The notes under the pieces were generated by a model that was not told where the DNA came from, searched no databases, and was given only the letters and a program-made list of their open reading frames with translations. A DNA stretch of 64,000 bases, taken from JAJRQY01 sp965224435 (GTDB lineage Bacteria > Actinomycetota > Acidimicrobiia > Acidimicrobiales > SZUA-35). This document shows positions 45,700-53,223 of this stretch, in pieces; within the stretch, counting starts at the first letter, position 1, and each line of letters begins with the position of its first letter. The translations under genes were made by a program, and so were the position numbers. The DNA is taken from positions 2,170,001 through 2,234,000 of the forward strand of contig OZ245048.1 in assembly GCA_965224435.1 (NCBI GenBank), in the 5' to 3' direction.

Positions 45700-45918
45700 C
45701 TGGATTCAACCACGATACGAGTCACACGATCGACTCGGGATGCGCTAAAGCGCCTGGCCGAGGACGATGGGCTGACCCACGATGAAGAACTCACCCACCT
45801 GCTGCGCGCCGAACGACAACGCCGGATGGGCGCCTCACTGACACTGCAGCCGACTGCGGAAGATCGTGCCTGGATTGAGGCCGGCATGTCGACCATGGGC
45901 CAGCATGCTGGCCGGTGA
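45700..45918 (+). CDS. Antitoxin of MazEF-type module 1 (noncanonical start)
   Basis: A 72-residue frame reading STTIRVTRSTRDALKRLAED, then GLTHDEELTHLLRAER. It is clearly related to the second antitoxin (STTIKVSISTRDALRLLADR) at 47912-48133, with an N-terminal DNA-binding part and a toxin-binding tail. No ATG, GTG or TTG is available after the in-frame stop at 45691; CTG 45700 is the best-placed start, matching the paralogue. It overlaps the toxin gene by 14 bases, exactly as in the second module. A mutated start codon is the alternative. Confidence 0.65.
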   Translation: MDSTTIRVTRSTRDALKRLAEDDGLTHDEELTHLLRAERQRRMGASLTLQPTAEDRAWIEAGMSTMGQHAGR

Positions 45919-46240
45919 CCTCATTAGGGTTGATTTCGGAATTCCAGCTGGAAGTGAGGCGGGTTTCGTAAGACCCGCGATAGTGGTGACTGCTGATGCT
46001 GTCCTGGAGTTCGTGCCCAGAACGTTTCACGTCGTGCCTCTCACCAGCAACGTTGGACGAGGTCTACCGGCCGAAGTTGTGATCACAGGGCCAGATCTCA
46101 GTGCAGACTCTGCCGCACAGTGTCACCTGTGCTCAGTTGTCAGCATGGAGCAAGTTCTCGACTCGGCTTACGGCAATGTCGGTGCTGTCACTCTCGCCCA
46201 AATTCGTGCCGTGGTCGCCGATTTGCTAGATCTACAATGA
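45905..46240 (+). CDS. MazF/PemK-type toxin 1
   Basis: A 111-aa MazF-fold toxin from ATG 45905 (MLAGDLIRVDFGIPAGSEAG). The family core is present: FVRPAIVVTADAVLEF, VVPLTSNVGRGLPAEVVI, SVVSMEQVLDSAYGNVGAVT. MazF toxins are sequence-specific RNases held inactive by the antitoxin. The longer upstream frame from 45866 is not family-like. It overlaps the antitoxin gene and is related to the toxin at 47611-47925. Confidence 0.9.
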   Translation: MLAGDLIRVDFGIPAGSEAGFVRPAIVVTADAVLEFVPRTFHVVPLTSNVGRGLPAEVVITGPDLSADSAAQCHLCSVVSMEQVLDSAYGNVGAVTLAQIRAVVADLLDLQ

Positions 46241-46255
46241 GCCGCTCGGGGCTTC

Positions 46256-46537
46256 TTGAGCGGCTCAACGATACGAAAGCCGACAAGATCAGAGTCCGGG
46301 CAGATCAGCAATCAACTCCCTCCTGGCGACCCACCAGACCAGTCCTTCTCGCTGCTCTTTGATGAACTTGACTCGTTCATCAAGCAAACGAATGAGCACT
46401 CCTCGGTTCGGGCGCTGGAAGGCGGCCATCCATACGGAATGCCAGACTCAATAGTTGACTTCGCCATCAACGTCGGCAGACTGAACGTCGACGTGAATAA
46501 GAATGGATTGATCATTGAAATTAGGGGTTGGAACTGA
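46256..46537 (+). CDS. Hypothetical protein next to mazEF 1 (uncertain)
   Basis: A 93-codon frame beginning with TTG. The second half looks protein-like (FSLLFDELDSFIKQTNEHSS, GMPDSIVDFAINVGRLN), but the first part overlaps a stretch that on the minus strand is a mazF 3' remnant. The true start may be internal, or the whole frame may be debris. No family recognised. Confidence 0.35.
   Translation: MSGSTIRKPTRSESGQISNQLPPGDPPDQSFSLLFDELDSFIKQTNEHSSVRALEGGHPYGMPDSIVDFAINVGRLNVDVNKNGLIIEIRGWN
46272..46330 (-). pseudogene. Remnant of a third mazF 3' end
   Basis: On the minus strand this reads RRELIADLPGL followed by TGA at 46289-46291. The toxin at 47611-47925 ends IRELIADLMGL followed by TGA, and the bases beyond the stop also resemble each other (AAGCCGACAAGATCAGAGTCC here versus AAGCCGACCAAGACGGTCAG next to 47611). 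The preceding codons here no longer match a toxin. This indicates a lost mazF copy or a duplication scar. Confidence 0.5.
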
Positions 46538-46638
46538 GCCCGACACCACAATTCGCAGCCGAATCTAGTAGCGCCGGATACTGTTCCGATGTTCCTCGAA
46601 CCCCATGACGGGTAACTCTACAGATCGGTCCCTCGAGC

Positions 46639-47409
46639 ATGAGCTTCAATACGACAAGGTATGAGCTCGCAGCTTTCCCACCAACCTCATTGCGGTACGA
46701 CTATTTGGAAAGCCTCGCGGAGCCGCAGGAATGGTTTCTGGAGGAATTGATTCAGAGCAGTCAAACATGGATCATCCCGTCAGTTGCATATGGCGTGATT
46801 TCAGATCAAACTCTTGTGGAGTTTTTCGTTGCGAAACGCCATTCAGATCAGGCTCCGCACCTTTTCGACACCCTTCGCCAGCAGACCGGTTTTGACAAGG
46901 TTCTGGCTAAGTCATTTGATCACCAACTCATGGAACTCGGAACGATTGGTGGAGTGGTTCCTACCAAGACGGCGTACCTGTTTCGAGATTTCTCCCCACC
47001 CTCAATTTCGGCTCCGGTAGATGTGGGGCTAAGGCAGAGCACTTCGGATGATTTGTCTGAAATCTGGGAGATGAACGATGACTTCTTTGATGTGTTTGGT
47101 GAGCTAACGCACTTCGATAGCACCGACAATTTGTGGGTTCTTGAGAAAAGTGGAGAGATACTTGGCTGTGGTACTACAACGCGAGTGATCAAGGACATGG
47201 ATGCCGTTGACCTAGGCATGCTGATATCGCCCAAGCATCGCCGCCAGGGCTATGGCTCCTATCTGATTTCCTCGCTTGCGAAACTGGTTATTGCTTCAGG
47301 CCAGCGACCTATTTGTGGTTGTGCTGAGCACAATCTCGCTTCGCGTATGACACTGCAGAAGGCTGGCTTTGTTTCGAATCACCGGCTGGTCAACTTCGAC
47401 ATGGCGTAG
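46639..47409 (+). CDS. GNAT-family N-acetyltransferase
   Basis: A 256-aa protein with a C-terminal GNAT domain: VDLGMLISPKHRRQGYGSYL carries the acetyl-CoA pyrophosphate loop (RxxGxG form RRQGYG), and LASRMTLQKAGFVS is the usual final motif. The N-terminal 130 residues may be a second, degenerate GNAT-like half. By eye it is richer in A+T than its neighbours, suggesting acquisition. It lies between two inward-facing mazEF modules, but does not resemble the small TacT/AtaT toxins. Confidence 0.8.
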   Translation: MSFNTTRYELAAFPPTSLRYDYLESLAEPQEWFLEELIQSSQTWIIPSVAYGVISDQTLVEFFVAKRHSDQAPHLFDTLRQQTGFDKVLAKSFDHQLMELGTIGGVVPTKTAYLFRDFSPPSISAPVDVGLRQSTSDDLSEIWEMNDDFFDVFGELTHFDSTDNLWVLEKSGEILGCGTTTRVIKDMDAVDLGMLISPKHRRQGYGSYLISSLAKLVIASGQRPICGCAEHNLASRMTLQKAGFVSNHRLVNFDMA

Positions 47410-47610
47410 GTTCAACAGGAGTGTGACCTGGTCGACGCTCCTCGACAAGGCGGCGAAGGAGTAGATCACCAGCGGTGCTTGGCGTGTCTGGGAGCAGGTC
47501 CGCAGCCAGGCCGCACAGCGTGCCAGGATCTGACTACTGGTTCAAGCAGACCGCCGTCGACTAGAAGATGACCGATGTGGTTCCCGGTATCGACAAGCCG
47601 ACCAAGACGG
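47410..47610. other. Decayed sequence
   Basis: No intact gene. A plus-strand stretch (AWRVWEQVRSQAAQRARI and stop) looks like the end of some lost protein, interrupted by stops. The last ~25 bases before 47611 resemble the bases next to the mazF remnant at 46272-46330. Confidence 0.4.
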
Positions 47611-47925
47611 TCAGAGTCCCATGAGATCAGCGATCAGCTCGCGGATTTGCTGCAAAGCCACGGCGCCAACATTCACTCCTGCCTCCTCGACGATTCGATC
47701 GACACTGATCGTGGACGGCAAGTGCGCCTGTGCAGCACCGAATCCGTCAATGCCAACCTCAGTTAGCCAGGCGCGCTTCGTTGTCGTGCAAGGCACGACC
47801 AACACTGCGTGTTGACGGAACTCCAGCACGTCATTGCTAGTGACTATGATCGCCGGTCTGATGAACCCCGGTTCGCCGCGGGCCGGAATGCCGAAGTCGA
47901 CCTGGACGATGTCACCCGCACGCAT
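47611..47925 (-). CDS. MazF/PemK-type toxin 2
   Basis: A 104-aa toxin from ATG 47925 (MRAGDIVQVDFGIPARGEPG), chosen over ATG 47934 because it gives the same 14-base overlap with its antitoxin as in module 1. The core is FIRPAIIVTSNDVLEF, VLVVPCTTTKRAW and STISVDRIVEEAGVNVGAVA. The same frame continues open far upstream, but that part is the antitoxin's shadow. Predicted RNase toxin. Confidence 0.9.
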   Translation of the reverse strand: MRAGDIVQVDFGIPARGEPGFIRPAIIVTSNDVLEFRQHAVLVVPCTTTKRAWLTEVGIDGFGAAQAHLPSTISVDRIVEEAGVNVGAVALQQIRELIADLMGL

Positions 47926-48133
47926 TTGCGACATCATTTGCTGACGCGTCAAGCACACCCACATCGTCGACATCGGGCGGCAAACTCGCCAATTGTGCCC
48001 CGATTGTTCGACGGCGCTCGCGACGCACCAGCTGATCCAGCTGAGCATCAAGTGTGAGACCTTCACGATCAGCCAATAGCCGCAACGCATCGCGCGTGGA
48101 GATAGACACCTTGATGGTAGTAGATTTGGACAT
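47912..48133 (-). CDS. Antitoxin of MazEF-type module 2
   Basis: A 73-aa antitoxin from ATG 48133 (MSKSTTIKVSISTRDALRLL). The N-terminal half resembles ribbon-helix-helix-type DNA-binding antitoxins, with RRERRRTIGAQLASLPPD and a toxin-binding tail after it. It overlaps its toxin by 14 bases. A good promoter lies directly upstream, with a leader of only a few bases. Confidence 0.85.
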   Translation of the reverse strand: MSKSTTIKVSISTRDALRLLADREGLTLDAQLDQLVRRERRRTIGAQLASLPPDVDDVGVLDASANDVANACG

Positions 48134-48604
48134 ACCGTGCAGTATACGCAATGTGTCACAGTTTGTCGAGTAACTTGGGTGTCGCGGATGATCTTCTCAT
48201 CGATTACGACGATATACGGAGCTTCCGGGTCGATACATTCGATGAGAATCCGTTCCCAAACTTCGGCGTGAACCGTCTTGGCGACATGAGGCTCGACGAG
48301 ATACTGCCCCATGAGCACGGAGCGAGCCACGAACTCCAGTTCTTTGGAGGAGTCATATTCGTGACTTGTGCTGACCTCAAAGCTACTTGGGCAAGGCCGA
48401 GCCCATAAATCAGCTCCAATCTGCAACTGAATGGGCGAGTGCTTCAGGCAGCGGGTTACCCTGTCAGACATAATCGTCATTATGCAGCACATGCCAGTCT
48501 GTGGAATGCGCCACCAATGGGCCGTCCCCCGCCAACCTGCTCGTGCTTCCTCGAATCGGCGCCGGCCAACCACATGATGAGCGGTGGAGTTCGATCAACC
48601 ATGA
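48134..48604. other. 471-bp gap with antitoxin promoter and ORF debris
   Basis: Apart from the promoter at 48141-48169 this stretch has overlapping frames on both strands and no clear gene. The minus-strand frame in phase with mazF 2 reads protein-like for about 60 residues (VARSVLMGQYLVEPHVAK, VWERILIECIDPEAPYIVVI), and the opposite plus frame is 85 codons. Neither matches a family I recognise; both may be relics. Confidence 0.4.
48141..48169 (-). promoter_or_regulatory. Promoter of the second mazEF module
   Basis: Minus strand: TCGACA (48169-48164), 17-bp spacer, TATACT (48146-48141), then the antitoxin ATG at 48133, only seven bases further. Near-consensus elements suggest strong, autoregulated and probably leaderless transcription. 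Confidence 0.65.
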
Positions 48605-49081
48605 TTAGTTCGAACATATTGCAAACTGATCCACAGTCGCCTGCAAAGTGTCTCCCAGGTAGGCCTCAAAGTCGGGCCCGTCCTGAGGGTCGAGAACGTT
48701 GGCGACAAAGGCGTCGCGCTCATGCGCGTGAACCAGAAGGTCCCAGACACAGGCGGTTGATCCACCCAGGGGCACTTGAGAAAACGATGACGGCTCACTT
48801 AGCGGTGCCGAAAACGTCAGCTGAGAAATAATGTCGCCGTCCCAGAGATCGATGAGTAGCCAGACGGCCTCTGCGCCCTGATGCACGATGACGAACCCTA
48901 CTGCCGCTTCCCCACTGGTCGCTTGCGGAACGACTCGGTCGAGGGTGCGCACCACGGCATTGGTGATGTCCGTGGTGATCGAAGCGCCAGGGAGAGTGAT
49001 CTCGTAGTGCTTCAACCGCCAACCATTCGTGGTAGTTATGCCGGTGTGGCGGGTTGGTCGAGCCTTGAATTTTCCTGTCAT
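48605..49081 (-). CDS. Hypothetical protein
   Basis: A 158-aa acidic protein from ATG 49081. It reads as a globular alpha/beta domain (VVRTLDRVVPQATSGEAAVG, VWLLIDLWDGDIISQLTFSA, VWDLLVHAHERDAFVANVL) with no signal peptide or membrane segment. No family recognised. It is divergent from the GlxA-type regulator, 133 bp apart, and so a possible target of it. Confidence 0.7.
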   Translation of the reverse strand: MTGKFKARPTRHTGITTTNGWRLKHYEITLPGASITTDITNAVVRTLDRVVPQATSGEAAVGFVIVHQGAEAVWLLIDLWDGDIISQLTFSAPLSEPSSFSQVPLGGSTACVWDLLVHAHERDAFVANVLDPQDGPDFEAYLGDTLQATVDQFAICSN

Positions 49082-49214
49082 CGCGTTGCCTCCGCATGCT
49101 CAATATCATTGATCGGCTCGGCGGTTGCCGAGTCTTTTGGCTTCCCAGCAATTATTCGCCGAAACGCAACAGATCACCATTGACATGAATGCCATTGTTC
49201 GCAATGATTCTGCC

Positions 49215-50174
49215 ATGACCGAACGCCACCGCATAGCCACCGTCATCTGCGACGAAGCCAAGGCCTTCGAATTGGCAACCCCCGTTGAAGTATTCGGAAT
49301 CGATCGTTCTTACCTTGGCGTGCCGTGGTACGAACACCGGCTATGCGCAGCGTCGACTCCGGTTTCGGTGTGCGGCGGATTCACCATCAACACTCAGTAC
49401 GGGCTCGACGAACTTGCTCTGGCGGACACGATCATCATCGCGCCTACCAGTAGTCGGTGCTACCCGAGTGAGCTACTCGAACATTTGGTTAGCGCTCATC
49501 AGCGGGGCGCTCGTTTGGTGGCATTGTGTACCGGCGCTTTCATCCTCGCTGAGGCTGGCCTGTTGGATGGTCGTCGTGTGACCACGCACTGGATGCGCTC
49601 CGACGAGTTCGCCACCAGCTATCCCAAGGTCGAACTGGACGCGAATGTTCTCTATGTCGACGACGGCGACATTCTGACATCGGCCGGGACTGCCGCCAGC
49701 ATCGATCTTTGCCTTCATGTAGTTCGCAATGACTTCGGTGCGGAGATAGCTAACGATGTAGCCCGGCGCATGGTCGTTCCGCCGCACCGTGAAGGTGGCC
49801 AAGCACAATTCATCGATCGTTCGATTGACGCGACATCGGACAACGATCTATTCGCCCACACTCTCAGCTGGGTCGAAGACAACCTTCACGACGACATCAA
49901 AGTCGACGATCTGGCCAAGCGAAGTGCAATGAGCCCTCGAACTTTCGCTCGTCGCTTTAAGTCGATTACCGGCACTACACCACACAATTGGATCATCCAA
50001 CGTCGGGTTCACCTCGCGCAACGGCTGCTCGAAACCACTGACAAACCTATCAGCCACGTCGCGACCGACAGCGGATTCGGTTCGGCCACCAATCTGAGGA
50101 ACCATTTCCAGCGCTCAGTTCACACTACGCCGACCAGCTACCGCTCCATGTTTCGACTGAGCCAATCGGCCTGA
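49215..50174 (+). CDS. GlxA-family transcriptional regulator (DJ-1/PfpI plus AraC HTH)
   Basis: ATG 49215 gives 319 aa. Residues about 5-165 form a DJ-1/PfpI-like domain (ELATPVEVFGIDRSYLG; LVALCTGAFILAEAGLLDGR with the elbow Cys; VTTHW). The C-terminal ~100 residues hold two AraC-type HTHs (MSPRTFARRFKSITGTTPHN and ISHVATDSGFGSATNLRNHF). Such proteins often regulate amine, betaine or nitrogen metabolism genes. Effector unknown. Confidence 0.92.
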   Translation: MTERHRIATVICDEAKAFELATPVEVFGIDRSYLGVPWYEHRLCAASTPVSVCGGFTINTQYGLDELALADTIIIAPTSSRCYPSELLEHLVSAHQRGARLVALCTGAFILAEAGLLDGRRVTTHWMRSDEFATSYPKVELDANVLYVDDGDILTSAGTAASIDLCLHVVRNDFGAEIANDVARRMVVPPHREGGQAQFIDRSIDATSDNDLFAHTLSWVEDNLHDDIKVDDLAKRSAMSPRTFARRFKSITGTTPHNWIIQRRVHLAQRLLETTDKPISHVATDSGFGSATNLRNHFQRSVHTTPTSYRSMFRLSQSA

Positions 50175-50328
50175 GCGAAACAAGTGATCGGCCATTCGAA
50201 GGGGTCAGAACGTGGTTCAGATAGATCTGGTCCACGTCGACCCCAAGAGCCACAAGTGTGTTGCGTTGGGCAGTTAGGTCTTGCACATCAATGGCGTAGC
50301 GTGCGTAGCCAACCAGGGTCCCAGTCAC
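50175..50328 (-). pseudogene. Serine-recombinase (resolvase/invertase) N-terminal fragment
   Basis: On the minus strand the first ~50 codons read LVGYARYAIDVQDLTAQRN, LVALGVDVDQIYLNHVLTPS, matching the resolvase N-terminus (GYARVSTDDQDLTAQRNAL...). The catalytic Ser of the RVS motif is replaced (ARYAI), and the similarity ends after NGRS with no catalytic core or HTH. It is a dead fragment pointing to past mobile-element activity. Confidence 0.75.
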
Positions 50329-50639
50329 GATGCCCGGGCAACAGAAGGTTCGACACCTGTTTGCGTGAGGACTTTTAGTGGGAGCCGCGATCGGGCCAGC
50401 AGTGCCGGCAAGCCTCCCCGGACATTGAGCCAGTGTCAGACACCAAACGAAACCGAATGCGGCTTTCTCGCACAGGCAAAGGCCAGCCTGCCTACCTCAG
50501 GCGCCACCGACTAGGTCTCGCATCTGGTTTCGATTTCCAGGTTCCGGCACTCATCCACGCCATCGCCTCCAGCGGTTTCTCTTTGACTAGCTGACCACCA
50601 AGCGGGGGAAGCTCTCGCAACAGACCTAGGGTTTTCGGA
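50329..50639. other. Gap without recognisable gene
   Basis: Between the recombinase fragment and the DoxX gene I see no convincing coding frame. It includes a tRNA T-loop-like string (AAGGTTCGACACCT) near 50350 without a full cloverleaf. It is probably a residue of the same mobile element plus the promoter region for the DoxX gene. Confidence 0.4.
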
Positions 50640-51104
50640 ATGCATGGGTTCATTGACCGCCTTCTGACGGCTGGCAAGAAGTCTGAAGTCAGCCGGACCC
50701 AGACAGCATTGCGGCTGCTGCTTGGAGCAGTGCTCACGTTCACTGGTCTGGGCCATCTCTCGTGGTCCCGAAGTGAGTTTCTGGCGCAAGTTCCCGACTG
50801 GTTCCCGATGGACGCCGACCTCGTCGTAGTGCTCTCGGGCGTAGTTGAGGTCCTCCTTGGCACAGCGTTGCTTCTGGCAGCCAAGCACCGGGTGATCGTC
50901 GGACTCGTCACCGCCGCCTTCTTTGTCGCTATCTTCCCCGGGAATATCGCTCAACTAGTAGAGGGCACAGACGCCTTCGGGCTGGATTCCAATACCTCAC
51001 GCGCTGTGAGGCTTGTCTTTCAGCCTGTCCTGGTTGGCTGGGCGCTTTGGTCTACAGGAACTTGGAGCGCTCTCCGAGTCCTCAGCAGTCGAAGCCGTTC
51101 TTAG
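50640..51104 (+). CDS. DoxX-like family membrane protein
   Basis: A 154-aa four-helix membrane protein with the DoxX-type pattern: TALRLLLGAVLTFTGLGHLS, FLAQVPDWFPMDADLVVVLS, GVVEVLLGTALLLAAKHR and FVAIFPGNIAQLVEG. Such proteins are linked to redox or oxidant defence in some actinobacteria, but most are uncharacterised. It may share a transcript with the serpin gene 147 bp downstream. Confidence 0.8.
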   Translation: MHGFIDRLLTAGKKSEVSRTQTALRLLLGAVLTFTGLGHLSWSRSEFLAQVPDWFPMDADLVVVLSGVVEVLLGTALLLAAKHRVIVGLVTAAFFVAIFPGNIAQLVEGTDAFGLDSNTSRAVRLVFQPVLVGWALWSTGTWSALRVLSSRSRS

Positions 51105-51251
51105 GAACACCGAACACCTCCGCAGCTCTGCTTGGGTTCCGGTCGAGTGTCTTGTCATTACGGAACAGCGAAGCGGAATGGTCGGCCTGCCGCGCTTCGG
51201 GGAACGAGAACCGGCTCTATTCTTTGGTTTACTCAGAGCAAGGAGTTCAAC

Positions 51252-52610
51252 ATGTCAGAGGCACGACGTAATTTGGTCACAGAACTCTCACCCCGGCAAG
51301 CCCCAATATCCAGAAGACAGTTTTCGGCCCTAGCGCTCGCAGCTTCCAGCTACTTAGCCTCTGGATGCGGATCACTAGGCGGCAGGGACGGCTCGTCTTC
51401 GGACGCACCGCTTGGCTCAACCGCCAGCGAATTCGACGACGCTTCTTCGATCCTGACCGAACGATTCGCCAACGTGAAAGAGAGGGTTAAGGATCCAGCA
51501 GCTGATGGCATCGTTGTTGACTCTGTCGTTGAAGGTCTCAACTCCTTCGCATTGGCCGTACATCAACAAGCCATCGACCCATCCCAAAACACCGTCATCG
51601 GCTGCTACAGCTTGGCCTCAGCCCTGATGCTAACCACGGCAGGTACCGGTGGCGAAACCCGGTCAGATCTCCTTCGAATGCTCGGTTTGGAAGGTGTTGA
51701 TCCAGCCCAGGTTCACTCAGCGCGGAATGCCCTGGATCTGATCCTGCAGAGTCGTCGCACCGAGGGCCTGGTCTTTCACAGCCCGAATCGCCTCTTTGTT
51801 CGGCCAGGGTTGCCATTGACCGACGCCTTCCTTGACAACGCCGTTGCCAACTATGGAGCAGCGGTGACAGAAGCGAACTTTGCCGAGGAGGGCGATGCGG
51901 TGGCCGATGTCGTCAATTCATGGGCAGCCGAACAGACCGAAGGCTTCATTACGGAGATCGTCAAGTCGTTTGACCCCTCAACCGTGATCGCCCTGCTCAA
52001 TGCAGTATTCCTGCAAGCCGACTGGAGTGTCGATTTTCGTGCCACCGGGTTGGGGTCCTTTACCACCCGATCTGGAACATCACTGAGCGTCCCGACGTTT
52101 GGTCACGATGACTTCCTGCCTCAACATCACGGCCAGGACTTCGTCGCCGTCGAAATGCCCTACAAGGGACGAAACATCTCAATGGTCGTCATCATGCCGG
52201 AGAACATCGAGACGTTCGAGCAACGAATGGATCTGCCTTATCTCACAACGATTCTGGACGGCCTCGCTGAGGAGGGGATTCACTACTCTCTTCCCAGATG
52301 GTCATTTGAACAGACTCTTAATGGACTCAAACTTCTACCTCCTCTCGGACTGCCGACTCAAGACTTCGACTTCAGCCCGATGTTTGAAGGTGGTCAGGCC
52401 GGGTTCCATATTGACAAGATTGATCAAGTCGTCCGGATCGAGGTAGACGAAGAAGGGACGACAGCAGCTGCGGTCACTGACGTCGCCATCGCTGGATCAC
52501 ATGGGCCAACGGTCACCATAGACAAGCCCTTCTTCTATCTCATTCGAGACCGTGGCTCCAAGACCATTCTCTTCACCGGAACCGTCAATGACCCCACCCA
52601 GACTTCCTAG
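51252..52610 (+). CDS. Serpin-family protease inhibitor, predicted Tat lipoprotein
   Basis: ATG 51252 follows AGGAG and gives 452 aa. A twin-arginine motif SRRQF (residues 20-24) leads a hydrophobic stretch to a lipobox ending at C39. The serpin body includes NTVIGCYSLASALMLTTAGT, LLNAVFLQADWSVDF and VAVEMPYKGRNISMVVIMPE. The hinge of the reactive loop reads EEGTTAAAVT, matching the inhibitory pattern (P17 E, P15 G, P14 T, small residues at P12-P10), and the loop ends before PFFYLIRD. Counting from the hinge, P1 is near the IAGSH segment. It is probably a surface inhibitor of serine proteases. Confidence 0.92.
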   Translation: MSEARRNLVTELSPRQAPISRRQFSALALAASSYLASGCGSLGGRDGSSSDAPLGSTASEFDDASSILTERFANVKERVKDPAADGIVVDSVVEGLNSFALAVHQQAIDPSQNTVIGCYSLASALMLTTAGTGGETRSDLLRMLGLEGVDPAQVHSARNALDLILQSRRTEGLVFHSPNRLFVRPGLPLTDAFLDNAVANYGAAVTEANFAEEGDAVADVVNSWAAEQTEGFITEIVKSFDPSTVIALLNAVFLQADWSVDFRATGLGSFTTRSGTSLSVPTFGHDDFLPQHHGQDFVAVEMPYKGRNISMVVIMPENIETFEQRMDLPYLTTILDGLAEEGIHYSLPRWSFEQTLNGLKLLPPLGLPTQDFDFSPMFEGGQAGFHIDKIDQVVRIEVDEEGTTAAAVTDVAIAGSHGPTVTIDKPFFYLIRDRGSKTILFTGTVNDPTQTS

Positions 52611-52757
52611 TTTGGTGGTTGGCCACCGCCGGTCCATTTCGAAGTACCCTCCGCAACCCAGCGCAGCATTGCCTCCGACCCAGCCACCCAACTCGTGTCT
52701 TCCCGATCGTTGGGCGGAACGGGAACAGCCACGACGATCTACTGGTTAGCTCTCCAC

Positions 52758-53192
52758 ATGGGATATGTGAACGCACCTGAAAACTGGTGGAAGAGTTTCA
52801 TCGAAGAACTGCCGGCTCGAACAGCCAAGCTCGGCATTGTCCGCAAGGATGGCTCACCTCACGTCAGCCCGGTGTGGATCGCTTTGGATGGATACGACAT
52901 TGTCTTCATGACCCATGAGACCAGCCTGAAGGGTAAAGCAATCTTGCGTGATGGCCGAGTGTCGATCTGTCTGGATGACGAGCGGCCGCCGTTCGCCTTC
53001 TTGACGATTGCCGGTACCGCCACGACCTCAAGCGATCCAGCAGAATTGCTGGCTTGGGGAACGAGGATCGGTGGCCGCTACATGGGAGAGGAGAACGGTG
53101 TGAAGTTTGGTGAGCGTAATGCCGTGCCTGGAGAACTTCTCGTGCGAGTCAAGGTTGATCGGGTGACGGCGAAGGTTGATGTAGCGGGCTAG
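52758..53192 (+). CDS. PPOX-class (pyridoxamine-phosphate-oxidase-like) split-barrel protein
   Basis: ATG 52758 gives 144 aa. The split beta-barrel pattern is clear: TAKLGIVRKDGSPHVSPVWI, FMTHETSLKGKAILRDGRVS, CLDDERPPFAFLTIAGTA. In actinobacteria this class commonly binds F420 or flavin and reduces varied substrates. The cofactor is not decided by sequence. It converges with the methyltransferase gene. Confidence 0.85.
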   Translation: MGYVNAPENWWKSFIEELPARTAKLGIVRKDGSPHVSPVWIALDGYDIVFMTHETSLKGKAILRDGRVSICLDDERPPFAFLTIAGTATTSSDPAELLAWGTRIGGRYMGEENGVKFGERNAVPGELLVRVKVDRVTAKVDVAG

Positions 53193-53223
53193 GTCCTCCC
53201 CCGGCCATGACAAAGCGACGACC

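Noticed and set aside
45303..45896. A 197-codon minus-strand frame opposite the membrane protein and antitoxin
   Set aside because: Composition is Arg/Ser/Val-rich without domain-like pattern, and the plus strand carries the antitoxin homologue and a membrane helix.
47926..48573. Reading mazF 2 as the end of a 320-residue protein
   Set aside because: The upstream part is antisense-phase shadow of the antitoxin and crosses its promoter; a 104-aa toxin with a 14-base overlap mirrors module 1.
50340..50375. tRNA T-arm-like string AAGGTTCGACACCT
   Set aside because: No acceptor, D or anticodon stems could be built around it, and the T-stem is mismatched; too weak even as an attachment-site relic.
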